In this document: positions 45,501 to 55,319 of the stretch, in pieces
How positions within the stretch are numbered: the first letter of the stretch is position 1
Layout of the letters: each line of letters starts with the position of its first letter
Source of the DNA: Sphingobium herbicidovorans
GTDB lineage: Bacteria > Pseudomonadota > Alphaproteobacteria > Sphingomonadales > Sphingomonadaceae
Assembly (NCBI RefSeq): GCF_002080435.1
Contig: NZ_CP020538.1
Location: 1,550,001 to 1,614,000 of the forward strand
Length of the DNA: 64,000 bases
Direction: 5' to 3'
Notes under the pieces: generated by a model
What the model was told of the DNA's origin: nothing
Database searches by the model: none
Seen by the model: only the letters and a program-made list of their open reading frames with translations
Position numbers and translations under genes: made by a program

Positions 45501-45580
45501 CGGCTGTTCCCTGTCCGGCCGGGCGGGAGGAGGCGATGGCATTGCGTCTTCAACCCTTCGCCCGGCCCCGGATATTATCT

Positions 45581-46159
45581 ATGGACGCTCTTCTCACCTC
45601 CACCGCGCTGGTCGCCTTCGCCGAGATGGGCGACAAGACCCAGTTGCTCGCCATGCTGCTCGCCACCCGCTTTCGAAAGCCGGTGCCGATCGTCATGGGC
45701 ATATTGTTCGCCACGCTGGCCAATCATTTCCTCGCCGCGCTGGTCGGTCATTCGATCGCAGGCATCCTGACGCAGGACTGGTTCCGCTACGCCGTGGCCG
45801 CCAGCTTCATCGCCATGGCCGCCTGGACACTGATCCCCGACAAGATTGACGAGGATGAGCCGCTGAAGGCGCCGTCGAAGGCGGGCGTATTCCTGACCAC
45901 GCTGATCGCCTTTTTCCTGGTAGAGATGGGGGACAAGACGCAGGTCGCGACCGTGGCGCTCGGCGCGCAGTTCGAGAATGTCTTTGCGGTGACGGCGGGC
46001 ACCACGCTGGGCATGATGATCGCGAATGTTCCGGCGGTGATATTTGGCGAGGCGCTGGCGAAGAAAGTGCCGATGCGCGCGCTGCAGGTCGGCGCGGCGC
46101 TGTTGTTCCTGGTCCTGGGCCTGTGGATGATCGCGGACCTTCTGGGCTGGATCGGCTAA
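45581..46159 (+). CDS. TMEM165/GDT1 family (UPF0016) membrane transporter, probable Mn2+ exporter
   Basis: A 192-residue protein with six predicted helices and the two family signature motifs E-x-G-D-K-T: FAEMGDKTQLLAMLLATRF and LVEMGDKTQVATVALGAQF. An acidic loop (DKIDEDEPLK) links the halves. Related proteins in bacteria and eukaryotes move Mn2+ or Ca2+ in exchange for protons. The riboswitch-like leader supports manganese export. ATG 45581 was chosen because the first motif follows within 20 residues. Confidence 0.9.
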   Translation: MDALLTSTALVAFAEMGDKTQLLAMLLATRFRKPVPIVMGILFATLANHFLAALVGHSIAGILTQDWFRYAVAASFIAMAAWTLIPDKIDEDEPLKAPSKAGVFLTTLIAFFLVEMGDKTQVATVALGAQFENVFAVTAGTTLGMMIANVPAVIFGEALAKKVPMRALQVGAALLFLVLGLWMIADLLGWIG

Positions 46160-46251
46160 AAAAGGAACCTGCGCCCTCGCCCGCCTGTTGTCAGCGGGCG
46201 GCGGCTGTTGCAAGGGAAACGCTTGCAGTCATTTCCCCAAGCAGGACAGGC

Positions 46252-47199
46252 ATGGAACGCGTGATGAAGGACAGTCTGGTTACGGTGTTCGGCGGCGGCG
46301 GCTTCCTCGGCCGGCAGGTAGCGCAAGCGCTGATGGAACGCGGCGCGCGGGTTCGCGTGGCGCAGCGGGACCTGGCGAGCGCGCTGCGCGTGAAGCCGCT
46401 CGGCGGGCTGGGCCAGACCCAGTTCGTCGCAGCAGACATCCGCAAGCCGCAAAGCGTAGCGCGCGCCATTGCGGGCAGCGACGTCGTCATCAATCTGGTC
46501 GGCGTGCTGAGCGGCGATATGGAAGGATCGCATCATGACGGCGCGGCCAATGTCGCAAAGGCGGCCGCGCAAGCGGGCGTACAGGCGCTGGTCCATGTGT
46601 CGGCGATCGGCGCGGACCCGAAAAGCCCGTCCGCCTATGGCCGGTCAAAGGCGGCAGGCGAGGCGGCGGTGAAGGCCGCTTTCCCCCACGCAACCATCAT
46701 CCGTCCGTCGATCATCTTCGGTCCCGAGGATCAGTTCCTCAACCGCTTTGCCGAGCTGATCAGCCGGCTGCCGGTTGTTCCGGTCATTGGCGCCGATACG
46801 AAGTTCCAGCCGGTTTATGTCGCCGATGTCGCGCAGGCGATTGCCAACGCGGCGGCTGACCCCGATCGTCACGGCGGCAAGACGTTCGAACTGGGCGGAC
46901 CCAGCCAGATCAGCATGATCGACCTCAACCGCTGGATCGCCAAGGCCATTGGCCGTGAACGCAGCCTGGTTCCGGTGCCCCCTTCGATCGCGTCGGCAAT
47001 CGCAAGCCTTGGCTGGTTGCCGGGCGCACCGATCACGCGGGACCAATATGCGATGCTGCAGAAGGACAATATCGTGTCGCCCGGCGCTGCTGGTCTCGTG
47101 GAACTGGGCGTGTCGCCCACCCCGATGGAGGCCGTCGCGGACAAGTGGCTGGTCCGCTATCGACGCCACGGCCGCTTCGCCGGTCGCGCAAAGGCTTGA
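46252..47199 (+). CDS. NAD(P)-binding protein, complex I NDUFA9 subunit family
   Basis: A 315-residue atypical short-chain dehydrogenase. The Rossmann nucleotide site is VTVFGGGGFLGRQVAQALME. SAIGADPKSPSAYGRSKAAG holds the Tyr-x-x-x-Lys-like pair, and IRPSIIFGPEDQFLNRFAEL is typical of NDUFA9-type proteins. In mitochondria the relative is an accessory subunit of NADH dehydrogenase; in bacteria it may be a quinone-pathway or NADPH-binding protein. ATG 46252 or 46264 could be the start. Function in this organism is unproven. Confidence 0.85.
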   Translation: MERVMKDSLVTVFGGGGFLGRQVAQALMERGARVRVAQRDLASALRVKPLGGLGQTQFVAADIRKPQSVARAIAGSDVVINLVGVLSGDMEGSHHDGAANVAKAAAQAGVQALVHVSAIGADPKSPSAYGRSKAAGEAAVKAAFPHATIIRPSIIFGPEDQFLNRFAELISRLPVVPVIGADTKFQPVYVADVAQAIANAAADPDRHGGKTFELGGPSQISMIDLNRWIAKAIGRERSLVPVPPSIASAIASLGWLPGAPITRDQYAMLQKDNIVSPGAAGLVELGVSPTPMEAVADKWLVRYRRHGRFAGRAKA

Positions 47200-47374
47200 A
47201 CGAGCGCGCCGACCGGCTGACTTGACGAGTCTCGGCGGAACGCCCGGATGGCGCGGTCGGACAACAGGCGCGGCATTGCGCGCGCCCTTCGCTTCTGCAC
47301 AATAGGCTCTCCAACGCCGCGCCCGACCCGTCCGGGCCGGTTTTCCTTCTCTGTTCGAGGACCTTGGCCGCCTG

Positions 47375-48184
47375 ATGGATCTGCATTATCTGACGGTCAT
47401 CCTGCTGGGCATAGTCGAGGGCCTGACCGAATTTCTGCCGGTATCATCGACCGGTCACCTCATTCTGGCGAGCGAACTGCTGGGATATGACGCGTCGGTC
47501 TGGGCGATGTTCAATGTGGTCATCCAACTGGGAGCGATCCTGGCGGTGGTCGTCCTCTACTGGCGCACTTTCTGGGCGGTGGGCATGGGGCTACTGCGCC
47601 GCGATGCCACCAGCTGGCGCTTCCTGCGCAATCTGGTGATCGCTTTCATCCCGTCGGCCATTATCGGCCTGGCGCTGCACGATTATATCGAAATACTGCT
47701 GGGCGCGCCGCATGTGGTGGCATGGGCGCTGATCGCGGGCGGCGTGGCGATCCTGCTGATTGAGCGGACGATCAAGGCTGGCCGTTTTCACGGCATCGCC
47801 GACATTCCCATGGTGCGCGTGGTGGGCATCGGCCTGATCCAGTGCATTTCGATGATTCCGGGCGTCAGCCGATCTGGCGCGACGATCATGGGCGCGCTGG
47901 CCCTGGGGGTCGAGCGGCGGACCGCCGCCGAGTTCAGCTTTTTCCTCGCCATTCCCACCATGCTGGGGGCCACCACCCTGGAGTTGCTGAAAAAGGGCGA
48001 TCAGATCACGTCGTCCGCGGTTGGATGGGACAGTATTTTCCTGGGCTTTGCGGTCTCGTTCGTTGTCGCTGTGCTGGTGATCCGCTGGTTTGTCGGCCTG
48101 GTATCGCGTCACGGCTTCGCGCCATTTGCCTGGTATCGCATCCTCGCCGGAGTCGGTGCGCTGGCATGGCTATGGGCACGTTAG
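47375..48184 (+). CDS. uppP: Undecaprenyl-diphosphatase
   Basis: A 269-residue integral membrane phosphatase (BacA family) that regenerates undecaprenyl phosphate for cell wall synthesis. Both active-site motifs are present: GIVEGLTEFLPVSSTGHLIL and MIPGVSRSGATIMGALALG. Hydrophobic helices throughout fit the family. ATG 47375 is preceded by a 175-bp gap after the NDUFA9-like gene, with no clear terminator. Confidence 0.97.
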   Translation: MDLHYLTVILLGIVEGLTEFLPVSSTGHLILASELLGYDASVWAMFNVVIQLGAILAVVVLYWRTFWAVGMGLLRRDATSWRFLRNLVIAFIPSAIIGLALHDYIEILLGAPHVVAWALIAGGVAILLIERTIKAGRFHGIADIPMVRVVGIGLIQCISMIPGVSRSGATIMGALALGVERRTAAEFSFFLAIPTMLGATTLELLKKGDQITSSAVGWDSIFLGFAVSFVVAVLVIRWFVGLVSRHGFAPFAWYRILAGVGALAWLWAR

Positions 48185-48347
48185 GTCCGAATAGGGACTA
48201 AATTGAGCCAAAGCCATTGGTTCAACGACGAAGCGGGCGGGAAATCCTGTATAATTAGGTCACATTAGCTGTCTTAAATGTCAGAATCCACGTGACTCTG
48301 CGGGTTTTTCTGCTATGTGAGCCCTGAATTCATTTTAGGGACTCATC

Positions 48348-49799
48348 ATGGCTGACAATCCGATGCTGAAATTCGTGGGAACGGGCCAGGCCTATCCCGA
48401 GAAGCGTTCGGCGGATGATCGCGCGGACGATTTCATGGAAATCAGCCGCAGCTTCCTGCTGGAACGAGCGGAAGAACAGTCTGCGCGCTGTTCGCAGTGC
48501 GGCGTCCCCTATTGTTCAACGCATTGCCCGCTGCACAACCATATTCCCGACTGGCTGCGCCTGACGGCGGAGGGGCGGTTGCGCGAAGCCTATGAGCTGT
48601 CGAACCTGACCAGCACCATGCCGGAAATCTGCGGTCGCATCTGCCCGCAGGATCGCCTGTGCGAAGGCAATTGCGTCATCGAATTTTCCGGCCACGGAGC
48701 CGTCACCATCGGCAGCGTGGAAAAGTTCATCACCGACACCGCCTGGAAGGAAGGCTGGGTCGAGCCGCTGGTTCCCGGCAAGCCGATCGGTCAGTCGGTC
48801 GGCGTCATCGGCGCGGGTCCGGCGGGGTTGACCACCGCGGAATATCTGCGCGTCGCAGGCTATGAAGTGCATATCTATGACCGGCATGACCGCGCGGGCG
48901 GGCTGCTTACCTATGGCATCCCCGGCTTCAAGCTGGAAAAGGACGTGGTCATGCGTCGCGTCCAGCGCCTGAAGGATGGCGGCATCGTCTTCCATGAAGG
49001 GTTCGAGGTCGGGCGCGACGCTTCGCTCGAAGAGTTGCGGACCCGCCATGACGCGATCCTGATCGCGACCGGCGTGTACAAGCCGCGCGACATCAAGGCG
49101 CCCGGCGTCGGCGCTGCCGGTGTCGTCAAGGCGCTCGATTTCCTGACCGCGTCGAACAAGGCCGGATTTGGCGACGCAGTGCCCGAACATGATGACGGCA
49201 CGCTGCACGCGAACGGCAAGAAGGTCGTCGTGATCGGCGGCGGCGACACGGCGATGGACTGCGTCCGCACCGCCATTCGCCAGGGCGCGACTTCGGTGAA
49301 GTGCCTCTATCGCCGCGACCGCGACAATATGCCCGGTTCGCAGCGCGAAGTGCAGAATGCGGAAGAAGAAGGCGTCGAGTTCGTCTGGCTCTCCGCCCCC
49401 ATCGCGTTCGAAGGCACGGAACATGTGTCGGGCGTGAAGGTGACGAAGATGCGGCTGGGCCAGCCCGACGCGTCCGGCCGCCGCGCGCCTGAAGCCGATC
49501 CGGGCACCGAATATACGCTGGAAGCAGACATGGTCATCAAGGCGCTGGGCTATGACCCCGAAGAACTGCCCAGGATGTTCGGCGCGGAAGACCTGTCGGT
49601 CACGCGCTGGGGCACGCTGCGCGTCGATCACAAGACGATGATGACGTCGATGGACGGCGTGTTCGCCGCTGGCGACATCGTGCGCGGCGCGTCGCTGGTC
49701 GTGTGGGCGATCCGCGACGGACGCGACGTGACCGAGCATATGCACCGCTATCTGCGCGCGAAGGCGAAGGCGGCGGCGGGTCAGAAAGTCGCGGCCTAA
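48348..49799 (+). CDS. gltD: Glutamate synthase (NADPH) small subunit
   Basis: A 483-residue beta subunit. Two Cys clusters for 4Fe-4S centres: CSQCGVPYCSTHCPLHNHIP and CGRICPQDRLCEGNC. The FAD site is VGVIGAGPAGLTTAEYLRVA, and the NADPH site VVVIGGGDTAMDCVRTAIRQ. It passes electrons from NADPH to the large subunit for glutamate formation from glutamine and 2-oxoglutarate. It precedes gltB, the reverse of the E. coli order. ATG 48348 follows AGGGACTC. Confidence 0.98.
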   Translation: MADNPMLKFVGTGQAYPEKRSADDRADDFMEISRSFLLERAEEQSARCSQCGVPYCSTHCPLHNHIPDWLRLTAEGRLREAYELSNLTSTMPEICGRICPQDRLCEGNCVIEFSGHGAVTIGSVEKFITDTAWKEGWVEPLVPGKPIGQSVGVIGAGPAGLTTAEYLRVAGYEVHIYDRHDRAGGLLTYGIPGFKLEKDVVMRRVQRLKDGGIVFHEGFEVGRDASLEELRTRHDAILIATGVYKPRDIKAPGVGAAGVVKALDFLTASNKAGFGDAVPEHDDGTLHANGKKVVVIGGGDTAMDCVRTAIRQGATSVKCLYRRDRDNMPGSQREVQNAEEEGVEFVWLSAPIAFEGTEHVSGVKVTKMRLGQPDASGRRAPEADPGTEYTLEADMVIKALGYDPEELPRMFGAEDLSVTRWGTLRVDHKTMMTSMDGVFAAGDIVRGASLVVWAIRDGRDVTEHMHRYLRAKAKAAAGQKVAA

Positions 49800-49820
49800 A
49801 AACGACCCATTCAGCCCGTT

Positions 49821-49873
49821 CGGTTCGAGCTTGTCGAGAACGTGGCACAGCAAATCGAGACAGGCTCGAACCG
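49821..49873. repeat. Inverted repeat in the gltD-gltB gap
   Basis: CGGTTCGAGCTTGTCGAGA (49821-49839) and TCGAGACAGGCTCGAACCG (49855-49873) form an imperfect palindrome. The sequence resembles dispersed TTCGAGCCTGTC-type intergenic repeats of sphingomonads. It ends 24 bp before gltB and could form a hairpin in the joint mRNA. Confidence 0.65.
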
Positions 49874-49896
49874 ACGGATTTGACGAGGAGGCATTC

Positions 49897-52800
49897 ATGG
49901 CCAACACCCCCTATATGGCGAGCGCCGAAGAGCGCGCGCGCCTTGCCGCCGAGGGCATGTATCATCCCGAAATGGAAGGCGACGCCTGTGGCGTGGGCCT
50001 GGTCGCCGCGACGGATGGCCGCCCGAGCCGCCGTGTCGTCGCCAGCGCCATCGATGCGCTGAAGGCGGTATGGCACCGTGGCGCGGTCGATGCCGATGGC
50101 AAGACGGGCGACGGCGCGGGCATCCATGTCGACCTGCCGGTGCGTTTCTTTGACGACGCGATTGCCGATTCGGGCCACAAGCCCCTGCCCAACCGCCTTG
50201 CCGTCGGCATGATCTTCCTGCCGCGCACGGACCTGTCGGCGCAGGAGAATTGCCGCACCATCGTCGAAAGCGAGATCATCGACGCGGGCTACACCATCTA
50301 TGGCTGGCGTCAGGTGCCCGTCGATGTCTCCGTCATCGGCGAGAAGGCGCAGCGCACCCGTCCCGAGATCGAACAGATCATGATCGCCGGGCCGATGCCC
50401 GAAGAACGCGACATCGCCGAGTTCGAAAAGGACCTGTACCTCATCCGCCGCCGGATCGAGAAGAAGGTCATCGCAGCGCAGATCCAGGATTTCTACATCT
50501 GTTCACTGAGCTGCCGGTCGATCATCTACAAGGGCCTGTTCCTCGCAGAGTCGCTGTCGGTCTTTTACCCCGATCTTCAGGACGATCGGTTCGAAAGCCG
50601 CGTGGCGATATTCCACCAGCGTTATTCGACCAACACCTTCCCGCAATGGTGGCTGGCCCAGCCGTTCCGTACGCTGGCGCATAATGGTGAGATCAACACG
50701 ATCCGCGGCAATAAGAACTGGATGAAGAGCCACGAGATCAAGATGGCCAGCCTCGCGTTCGGCGAGCAGTCGGAAGATATCAAGCCCGTCATCCCCGCCG
50801 GTGCGTCCGACACCGCCGCGCTGGACGCCGTGTTCGAGGCCATCTGCCGCTCGGGCCGCGACGCGCCTACGGCAAAGCTGATGCTGGTGCCTGAGGCATG
50901 GCAGGCGGCGGCGAATGAAACGCCGCAGTCGCATGTCGACATGTACGAATATCTCGCGTCCGTGATGGAGCCGTGGGACGGCCCCGCCGCGCTGGCGATG
51001 ACTGATGGCCGCTGGGTGGTTGCTGGCGTCGACCGTAACGCGCTGCGTCCGCTGCGCTACACGTTGACGGGCGACAATCTGCTGATCGTGGGTTCGGAAA
51101 CCGGCATGGTCGTCGTGCCCGAAACCACCATCGTCAAGAAGGGCCGCATGGGCCCCGGCCAGATGATCGCCATCGATTTGCAGGAAGGCGAAATCTATGA
51201 TGACCGCGCGATCAAGGATCAGATTGCGGGTGAGCGGCCCTATGCCGAACTGATCAAGGACTTCATGACGGTCGGCGACCTTCCGCAGGCGGATAGCGCC
51301 CTGCCCGCATGGGACAAGGCGGAACTGACGCGCCGTCAGGTCGCGGCGAACCTGACGCTGGAGGACATGGAACTGATCCTCGCCCCCATGGTCGAGGATG
51401 CCAAGGAAGCCATCGGATCGATGGGCGACGACACGCCGCTGGCCGTCATTTCCGACAAGCCGCGCACGGTCAGCCACTTCTTCCGCCAGAATTTCAGCCA
51501 GGTCACCAACCCGCCGATCGACAGCTTGCGCGAACGGCATGTGATGAGCCTGCGCACACGGTTTTCGAACCTGCACAACATCCTGGAACAGGATACGCAG
51601 AACAGCCATGTGCTGGTGCTGAGCTCTCCGGTGCTCATATCGTCCGAATGGGCGCGGCTGAAGGCGCATTTCGGCCCGGCAGTGGCCGAGATCGACTGCA
51701 CATTCCCGGCAGAGGGCGGGCAGGAGCAATTGCGCGCGGCAATCGCCCGCATTCGCGAGGAAGCCGAGCAGGCCGTGCGCGAAGGGCGGACCGAAATCTT
51801 CCTGACCGACGAGCATGTCGATGCCGACCGGATCGCCATTGCAGGCGTGCTGGCGGCGGCGGCGGTGCATACGCATCTCGTCCGCAAGGGGCTGCGCAGC
51901 TATGCGTCGATCAACGTGCGCTGCGCCGAAGCGCTGGACACCCATTATTTCGCGGTGCTGATCGGCGTGGGCGCAACCACGGTCAACGCCTATCTCGCCG
52001 AAGCAAGCATCGCGGACCGCCATGCGCGCGGTCTGTTCGGCGATCTGTCGCTGGACGAGTGTTTCGAACGGTTCCGCATCGCCATCAACGAAGGCCTGCT
52101 GAAGATCATGTCCAAGATGGGCATTGCGGTCATCAGCAGCTATCGCGGCGGTTACAATTTCGAAGCCGTCGGCCTGTCCCGCGCACTCGTCAACGATCTC
52201 TTCCCCGGCATGCCCGCGAAGATTTCGGGCGAAGGCTATGCGTCACTCCACTACAGCGCGAAGCTGCGCCATGAGGCGGCTTATGACAGCGCGGCCGTGC
52301 GTTTGCCGATCGGCGGCTTTTATCGCCAGCGCAATGGCGGGGAAAGCCACGCCTATTCCGCGCAGCTGATGCACCTTCTCCAAACGGCGGTGGGCACGGA
52401 CAGCTATTCGACCTATCTGCAATTCGCGCGCGGCGTGCGCGATTTGCCGCCGGTCTATCTGCGCGACCTGCTGGAGTTCAACTTCGCCCGCGAAGCGGTG
52501 CCGATCGACGAGGTCGAAGCCACGACCGAAATCCGCAAGCGTTTCGTGACGCCGGGCATGTCGCTGGGCGCGCTGTCGCCCGAAGCGCATGAGACGCTGG
52601 CGATTGCGATGAACCGCATCGGCGCGAAGGCCGTGTCGGGTGAGGGCGGCGAGGATGCTAACCGCTTCAAGCCGTATGAAAATGGCGACAATGCCAACAG
52701 CGTGATCAAGCAGATCGCGTCCGGCCGCTTTGGCGTTCATGCCGAATATCTGGGCAGCGCCGAGGAAATCGAGATCAAGGTCGCGCAGGGCGCAAAGCCC

Positions 52801-54435
52801 GGCGAAGGCGGCCAGCTGCCCGGTTTCAAGGTGACAGAGTTCATCGCCAAGCTGCGCCATTCGACGCCCGGCGTGACGCTGATCTCGCCGCCCCCGCACC
52901 ATGACATCTATTCGATCGAGGATCTCGCGCAGCTCATCTACGACTGCAAGATGATCAACCCGCGTGCGCGCGTCTGCGTAAAGCTCGTCAGCCAGGCGGG
53001 CATCGGCACAGTCGCGGCGGGCGTGGCGAAGGCGCATGCCGACGTCATCCTGATCGCGGGCCATGTCGGCGGCACTGGCGCGTCGCCGCAGACGTCGATC
53101 AAATATGCCGGCACGCCATGGGAAATGGGCCTGTCCGAAGCCAATCAGGTGCTGACCCTCAACGGCCTGCGCCATCGGGTGAAGCTGCGCACCGATGGCG
53201 GCCTCAAGACCGGGCGCGACATCGTGATCGCCGCGATCCTGGGTGCGGAGGAATATGGCATCGGCACGCTGTCGCTGGTGGCCATGGGCTGCATCATGGT
53301 GCGCCAGTGCCACAGCAACACCTGCCCGGTCGGCGTCTGCGTGCAGGATGAAAAGCTGCGCCAGAAGTTCACCGGCACGCCGGAAAAGGTCATCAACCTG
53401 ATGACCTTCATCGCCGAGGAAGTCCGCGAAATCCTGGCACGGCTGGGCTATCGCAGCCTGGACGAGGTGATCGGGCGCACCGAACTGCTCAAGCAGGTCA
53501 ATCGCGGCGCGGAACATCTGGACGATCTCGACCTCAACCCCATCCTGGCCAAGGTCGATGCGCCCGACGATCAGCGCCGCTTCTCCTTGACCGAATGGCG
53601 CAACGAGGTGCCCGACAGCCTGGACGCGCAGATGATGCGCGACGCCAAGGCGGTGTTCGAACGTGGCGAGAAGATGCAGCTGACCTATACGGTGCGCAAC
53701 ACGCATCGCGCGGTCGGCACCCGGCTGTCCGCCGCCGTGACCGAACGGTTCGGCATGTCCACGCTGGCGGACGGGCATCTGACCGTGCGTCTGCGGGGCA
53801 GTGCTGGCCAGTCGCTGGGCGCGTTCCTGTGCAAGGGCATCACGCTGGAAGTCTTTGGCGATGCCAACGACTATGTGGGCAAGGGCCTGTCGGGCGGCAC
53901 CATCGTCGTGCGTACGACCGTGTCATCGCCGCTGTCGAGCAAGGACAACACGATCATCGGCAACACCGTCCTGTACGGCGCAACGGCGGGCAAGCTGTTC
54001 GCGGCGGGTCAGGCCGGGGAGCGCTTCGCCGTCCGCAATTCGGGCGCGCAGGTGGTCGTGGAGGGCTGCGGCGCGAATGGCTGCGAATATATGACCGGCG
54101 GCACGGCAGTCATCCTGGGCAAGACTGGCGCCAACTTCGGCGCGGGCATGACCGGCGGCATGGCCTTCATCCTGGACGAGGATGGCAGCTTTGAACGGCG
54201 CGCGAACCCGGAAAGCATCGTCTGGCAGCGGCTGGAAAGCGCCCATTGGGAAGCCCAGCTCAGGGCCCTGATCGCCGAACATGCGGTGACGACCGACAGC
54301 AAGTGGTCGAACACCATCCTGGACGATTGGGATCGCTGGCGCCGTTACTTCTGGCAGGTCTGCCCGAAGGAAATGATCAACCGCCTGGCCCACCCGCTAA
54401 GCGATGCGGCTGCGGAAGTCGTTGCGGCGGAATAA
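49897..54435 (+). CDS. gltB: Glutamate synthase (NADPH) large subunit
   Basis: A 1,512-residue alpha subunit. The propeptide of 30 residues ends before the N-terminal nucleophile Cys31 (EGDACGVGLVAATDGR) of the glutaminase domain. The FMN synthase domain has EGGEDANRFKPYENGDNANS and GHVGGTGASPQTSIKYAGTP. The 3Fe-4S cluster motif is CIMVRQCHSNTCPVGVC. The C-terminal beta-helix domain has GANGCEYMTGGTAVILG. It forms glutamate in nitrogen assimilation with GltD. ATG 49897 follows GACGAGGAGG. Confidence 0.98.
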   Translation: MANTPYMASAEERARLAAEGMYHPEMEGDACGVGLVAATDGRPSRRVVASAIDALKAVWHRGAVDADGKTGDGAGIHVDLPVRFFDDAIADSGHKPLPNRLAVGMIFLPRTDLSAQENCRTIVESEIIDAGYTIYGWRQVPVDVSVIGEKAQRTRPEIEQIMIAGPMPEERDIAEFEKDLYLIRRRIEKKVIAAQIQDFYICSLSCRSIIYKGLFLAESLSVFYPDLQDDRFESRVAIFHQRYSTNTFPQWWLAQPFRTLAHNGEINTIRGNKNWMKSHEIKMASLAFGEQSEDIKPVIPAGASDTAALDAVFEAICRSGRDAPTAKLMLVPEAWQAAANETPQSHVDMYEYLASVMEPWDGPAALAMTDGRWVVAGVDRNALRPLRYTLTGDNLLIVGSETGMVVVPETTIVKKGRMGPGQMIAIDLQEGEIYDDRAIKDQIAGERPYAELIKDFMTVGDLPQADSALPAWDKAELTRRQVAANLTLEDMELILAPMVEDAKEAIGSMGDDTPLAVISDKPRTVSHFFRQNFSQVTNPPIDSLRERHVMSLRTRFSNLHNILEQDTQNSHVLVLSSPVLISSEWARLKAHFGPAVAEIDCTFPAEGGQEQLRAAIARIREEAEQAVREGRTEIFLTDEHVDADRIAIAGVLAAAAVHTHLVRKGLRSYASINVRCAEALDTHYFAVLIGVGATTVNAYLAEASIADRHARGLFGDLSLDECFERFRIAINEGLLKIMSKMGIAVISSYRGGYNFEAVGLSRALVNDLFPGMPAKISGEGYASLHYSAKLRHEAAYDSAAVRLPIGGFYRQRNGGESHAYSAQLMHLLQTAVGTDSYSTYLQFARGVRDLPPVYLRDLLEFNFAREAVPIDEVEATTEIRKRFVTPGMSLGALSPEAHETLAIAMNRIGAKAVSGEGGEDANRFKPYENGDNANSVIKQIASGRFGVHAEYLGSAEEIEIKVAQGAKPGEGGQLPGFKVTEFIAKLRHSTPGVTLISPPPHHDIYSIEDLAQLIYDCKMINPRARVCVKLVSQAGIGTVAAGVAKAHADVILIAGHVGGTGASPQTSIKYAGTPWEMGLSEANQVLTLNGLRHRVKLRTDGGLKTGRDIVIAAILGAEEYGIGTLSLVAMGCIMVRQCHSNTCPVGVCVQDEKLRQKFTGTPEKVINLMTFIAEEVREILARLGYRSLDEVIGRTELLKQVNRGAEHLDDLDLNPILAKVDAPDDQRRFSLTEWRNEVPDSLDAQMMRDAKAVFERGEKMQLTYTVRNTHRAVGTRLSAAVTERFGMSTLADGHLTVRLRGSAGQSLGAFLCKGITLEVFGDANDYVGKGLSGGTIVVRTTVSSPLSSKDNTIIGNTVLYGATAGKLFAAGQAGERFAVRNSGAQVVVEGCGANGCEYMTGGTAVILGKTGANFGAGMTGGMAFILDEDGSFERRANPESIVWQRLESAHWEAQLRALIAEHAVTTDSKWSNTILDDWDRWRRYFWQVCPKEMINRLAHPLSDAAAEVVAAE

Positions 54436-54444
54436 GATGTCAGG

Positions 54445-54477
54445 ATGGGAGCGGGGCAGATGGCTCGCTCCCATTTT
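54445..54477 (+). terminator. Rho-independent terminator of gltB
   Basis: ATGGGAGCG (54445-54453) pairs with CGCTCCCAT (54466-54474), followed by TTTG. It starts ten bases after the gltB stop. Confidence 0.75.
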
Positions 54478-54524
54478 GCCATGGGGTTGACGAGACCGCT
54501 TTCCGATAGCCGCTCCCTACAGCG

Positions 54525-55001
54525 TCAGTAAGGCCCGCCGTTGAGCGGCGCTGCATGTTCGGCAAGGCTGTGCTGAACCATCTGCACCGGCACGTGCACC
54601 TCGCCAGCTGCGAAGCGTTCGATATTGGGCGGCAACTGCCGAACGGGCGTGGGCCGCGCTTCCTCGGCCACAACCGGCGCGACTTCGCTTATTGCATAAT
54701 CCTGCGCCATATAGTCGCGCACGACAGGATCGTCATAACCGCTCCACCCACCGCCCGTCATCGCCGCCATCTGCCGATCCGCCAGCGTGGGGCCACAGCC
54801 TTTGCATGTGATTTCGACGGGACCGTTCAAAGCGGCCGGTTCAGGTTCCTCCACCACATTCTCCTGATAGTCGGAATAGGACGTGGCGGCGTCGGTAAAC
54901 GCGACACGGGGCGGAGTCGTCGCGTACAGGCCAAGCCCCAGCCCGCCTGCCAGGGCGGCCCCTGCACTTGCCATGCTGAACAACCAGAAACGGGGAGACA
55001 T
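54525..55001 (-). CDS. Hypothetical membrane-anchored protein
   Basis: A 158-residue protein with one N-terminal hydrophobic helix (FWLFSMASAGAALAGGLGLG) and the remainder outside the cytoplasm. It has a CKGCGPTLADRQMA segment with a C-x-x-C pair, possibly metal or redox active. The C-terminal half is rich in Pro, Glu and Val. ATG 55001 lies after AAGGAGCAGG, a strong binding site. I do not recognise the family; the signal anchor and CxxC are the only firm features. Confidence 0.7.
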   Translation of the reverse strand: MSPRFWLFSMASAGAALAGGLGLGLYATTPPRVAFTDAATSYSDYQENVVEEPEPAALNGPVEITCKGCGPTLADRQMAAMTGGGWSGYDDPVVRDYMAQDYAISEVAPVVAEEARPTPVRQLPPNIERFAAGEVHVPVQMVQHSLAEHAAPLNGGPY

Positions 55002-55148
55002 GCGACCTGCTCCTTCTTTCACGCGCCCTGTTGATTTTCGTCCTCGGCAAAAGAAACGCGCATGAAGATCGGTTGTTGCATGGGTCCGAACCCTTTGCTA
55101 AGGGCCGGCTCCTACCAAGGCACCGGCCCCGCCGGTTCCCGGAAATGT

Positions 55149-55235
55149 GCGGTCGTGGCGGAATTGGTAGACGCGCAACGTTGAGGTCGTTGTGGGCGAA
55201 AGCCCGTGGAAGTTCGAGTCTTCTCGACCGCACCA
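55149..55235 (+). tRNA. tRNA-Leu (GAG)
   Basis: An 87-nt tRNA with matching acceptor strands GCGGTCG and CGACCGC, discriminator A and encoded CCA. The anticodon stem CAACG/CGTTG encloses TTGAGGT, anticodon GAG, which reads Leu codons CUC and CUU. A long variable arm (about 55193-55211) fits the class II shape of tRNA-Leu, and the T loop is TTCGAGT. Confidence 0.95.
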
Positions 55236-55319
55236 AATCCTTTGAAAATAAGGATAATCTCGGGGGTCTGGCACGCTGCCAACCCTCAACTATGCTGTGA
55301 GCGGTGCAAGAATCCCCCG

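Noticed and set aside
50503..53778. Two open frames of over 500 codons on the minus strand opposite gltB
   Set aside because: Antisense shadows of a certain gltB gene, with unnatural His- and Arg-rich composition and no ribosome binding sites.
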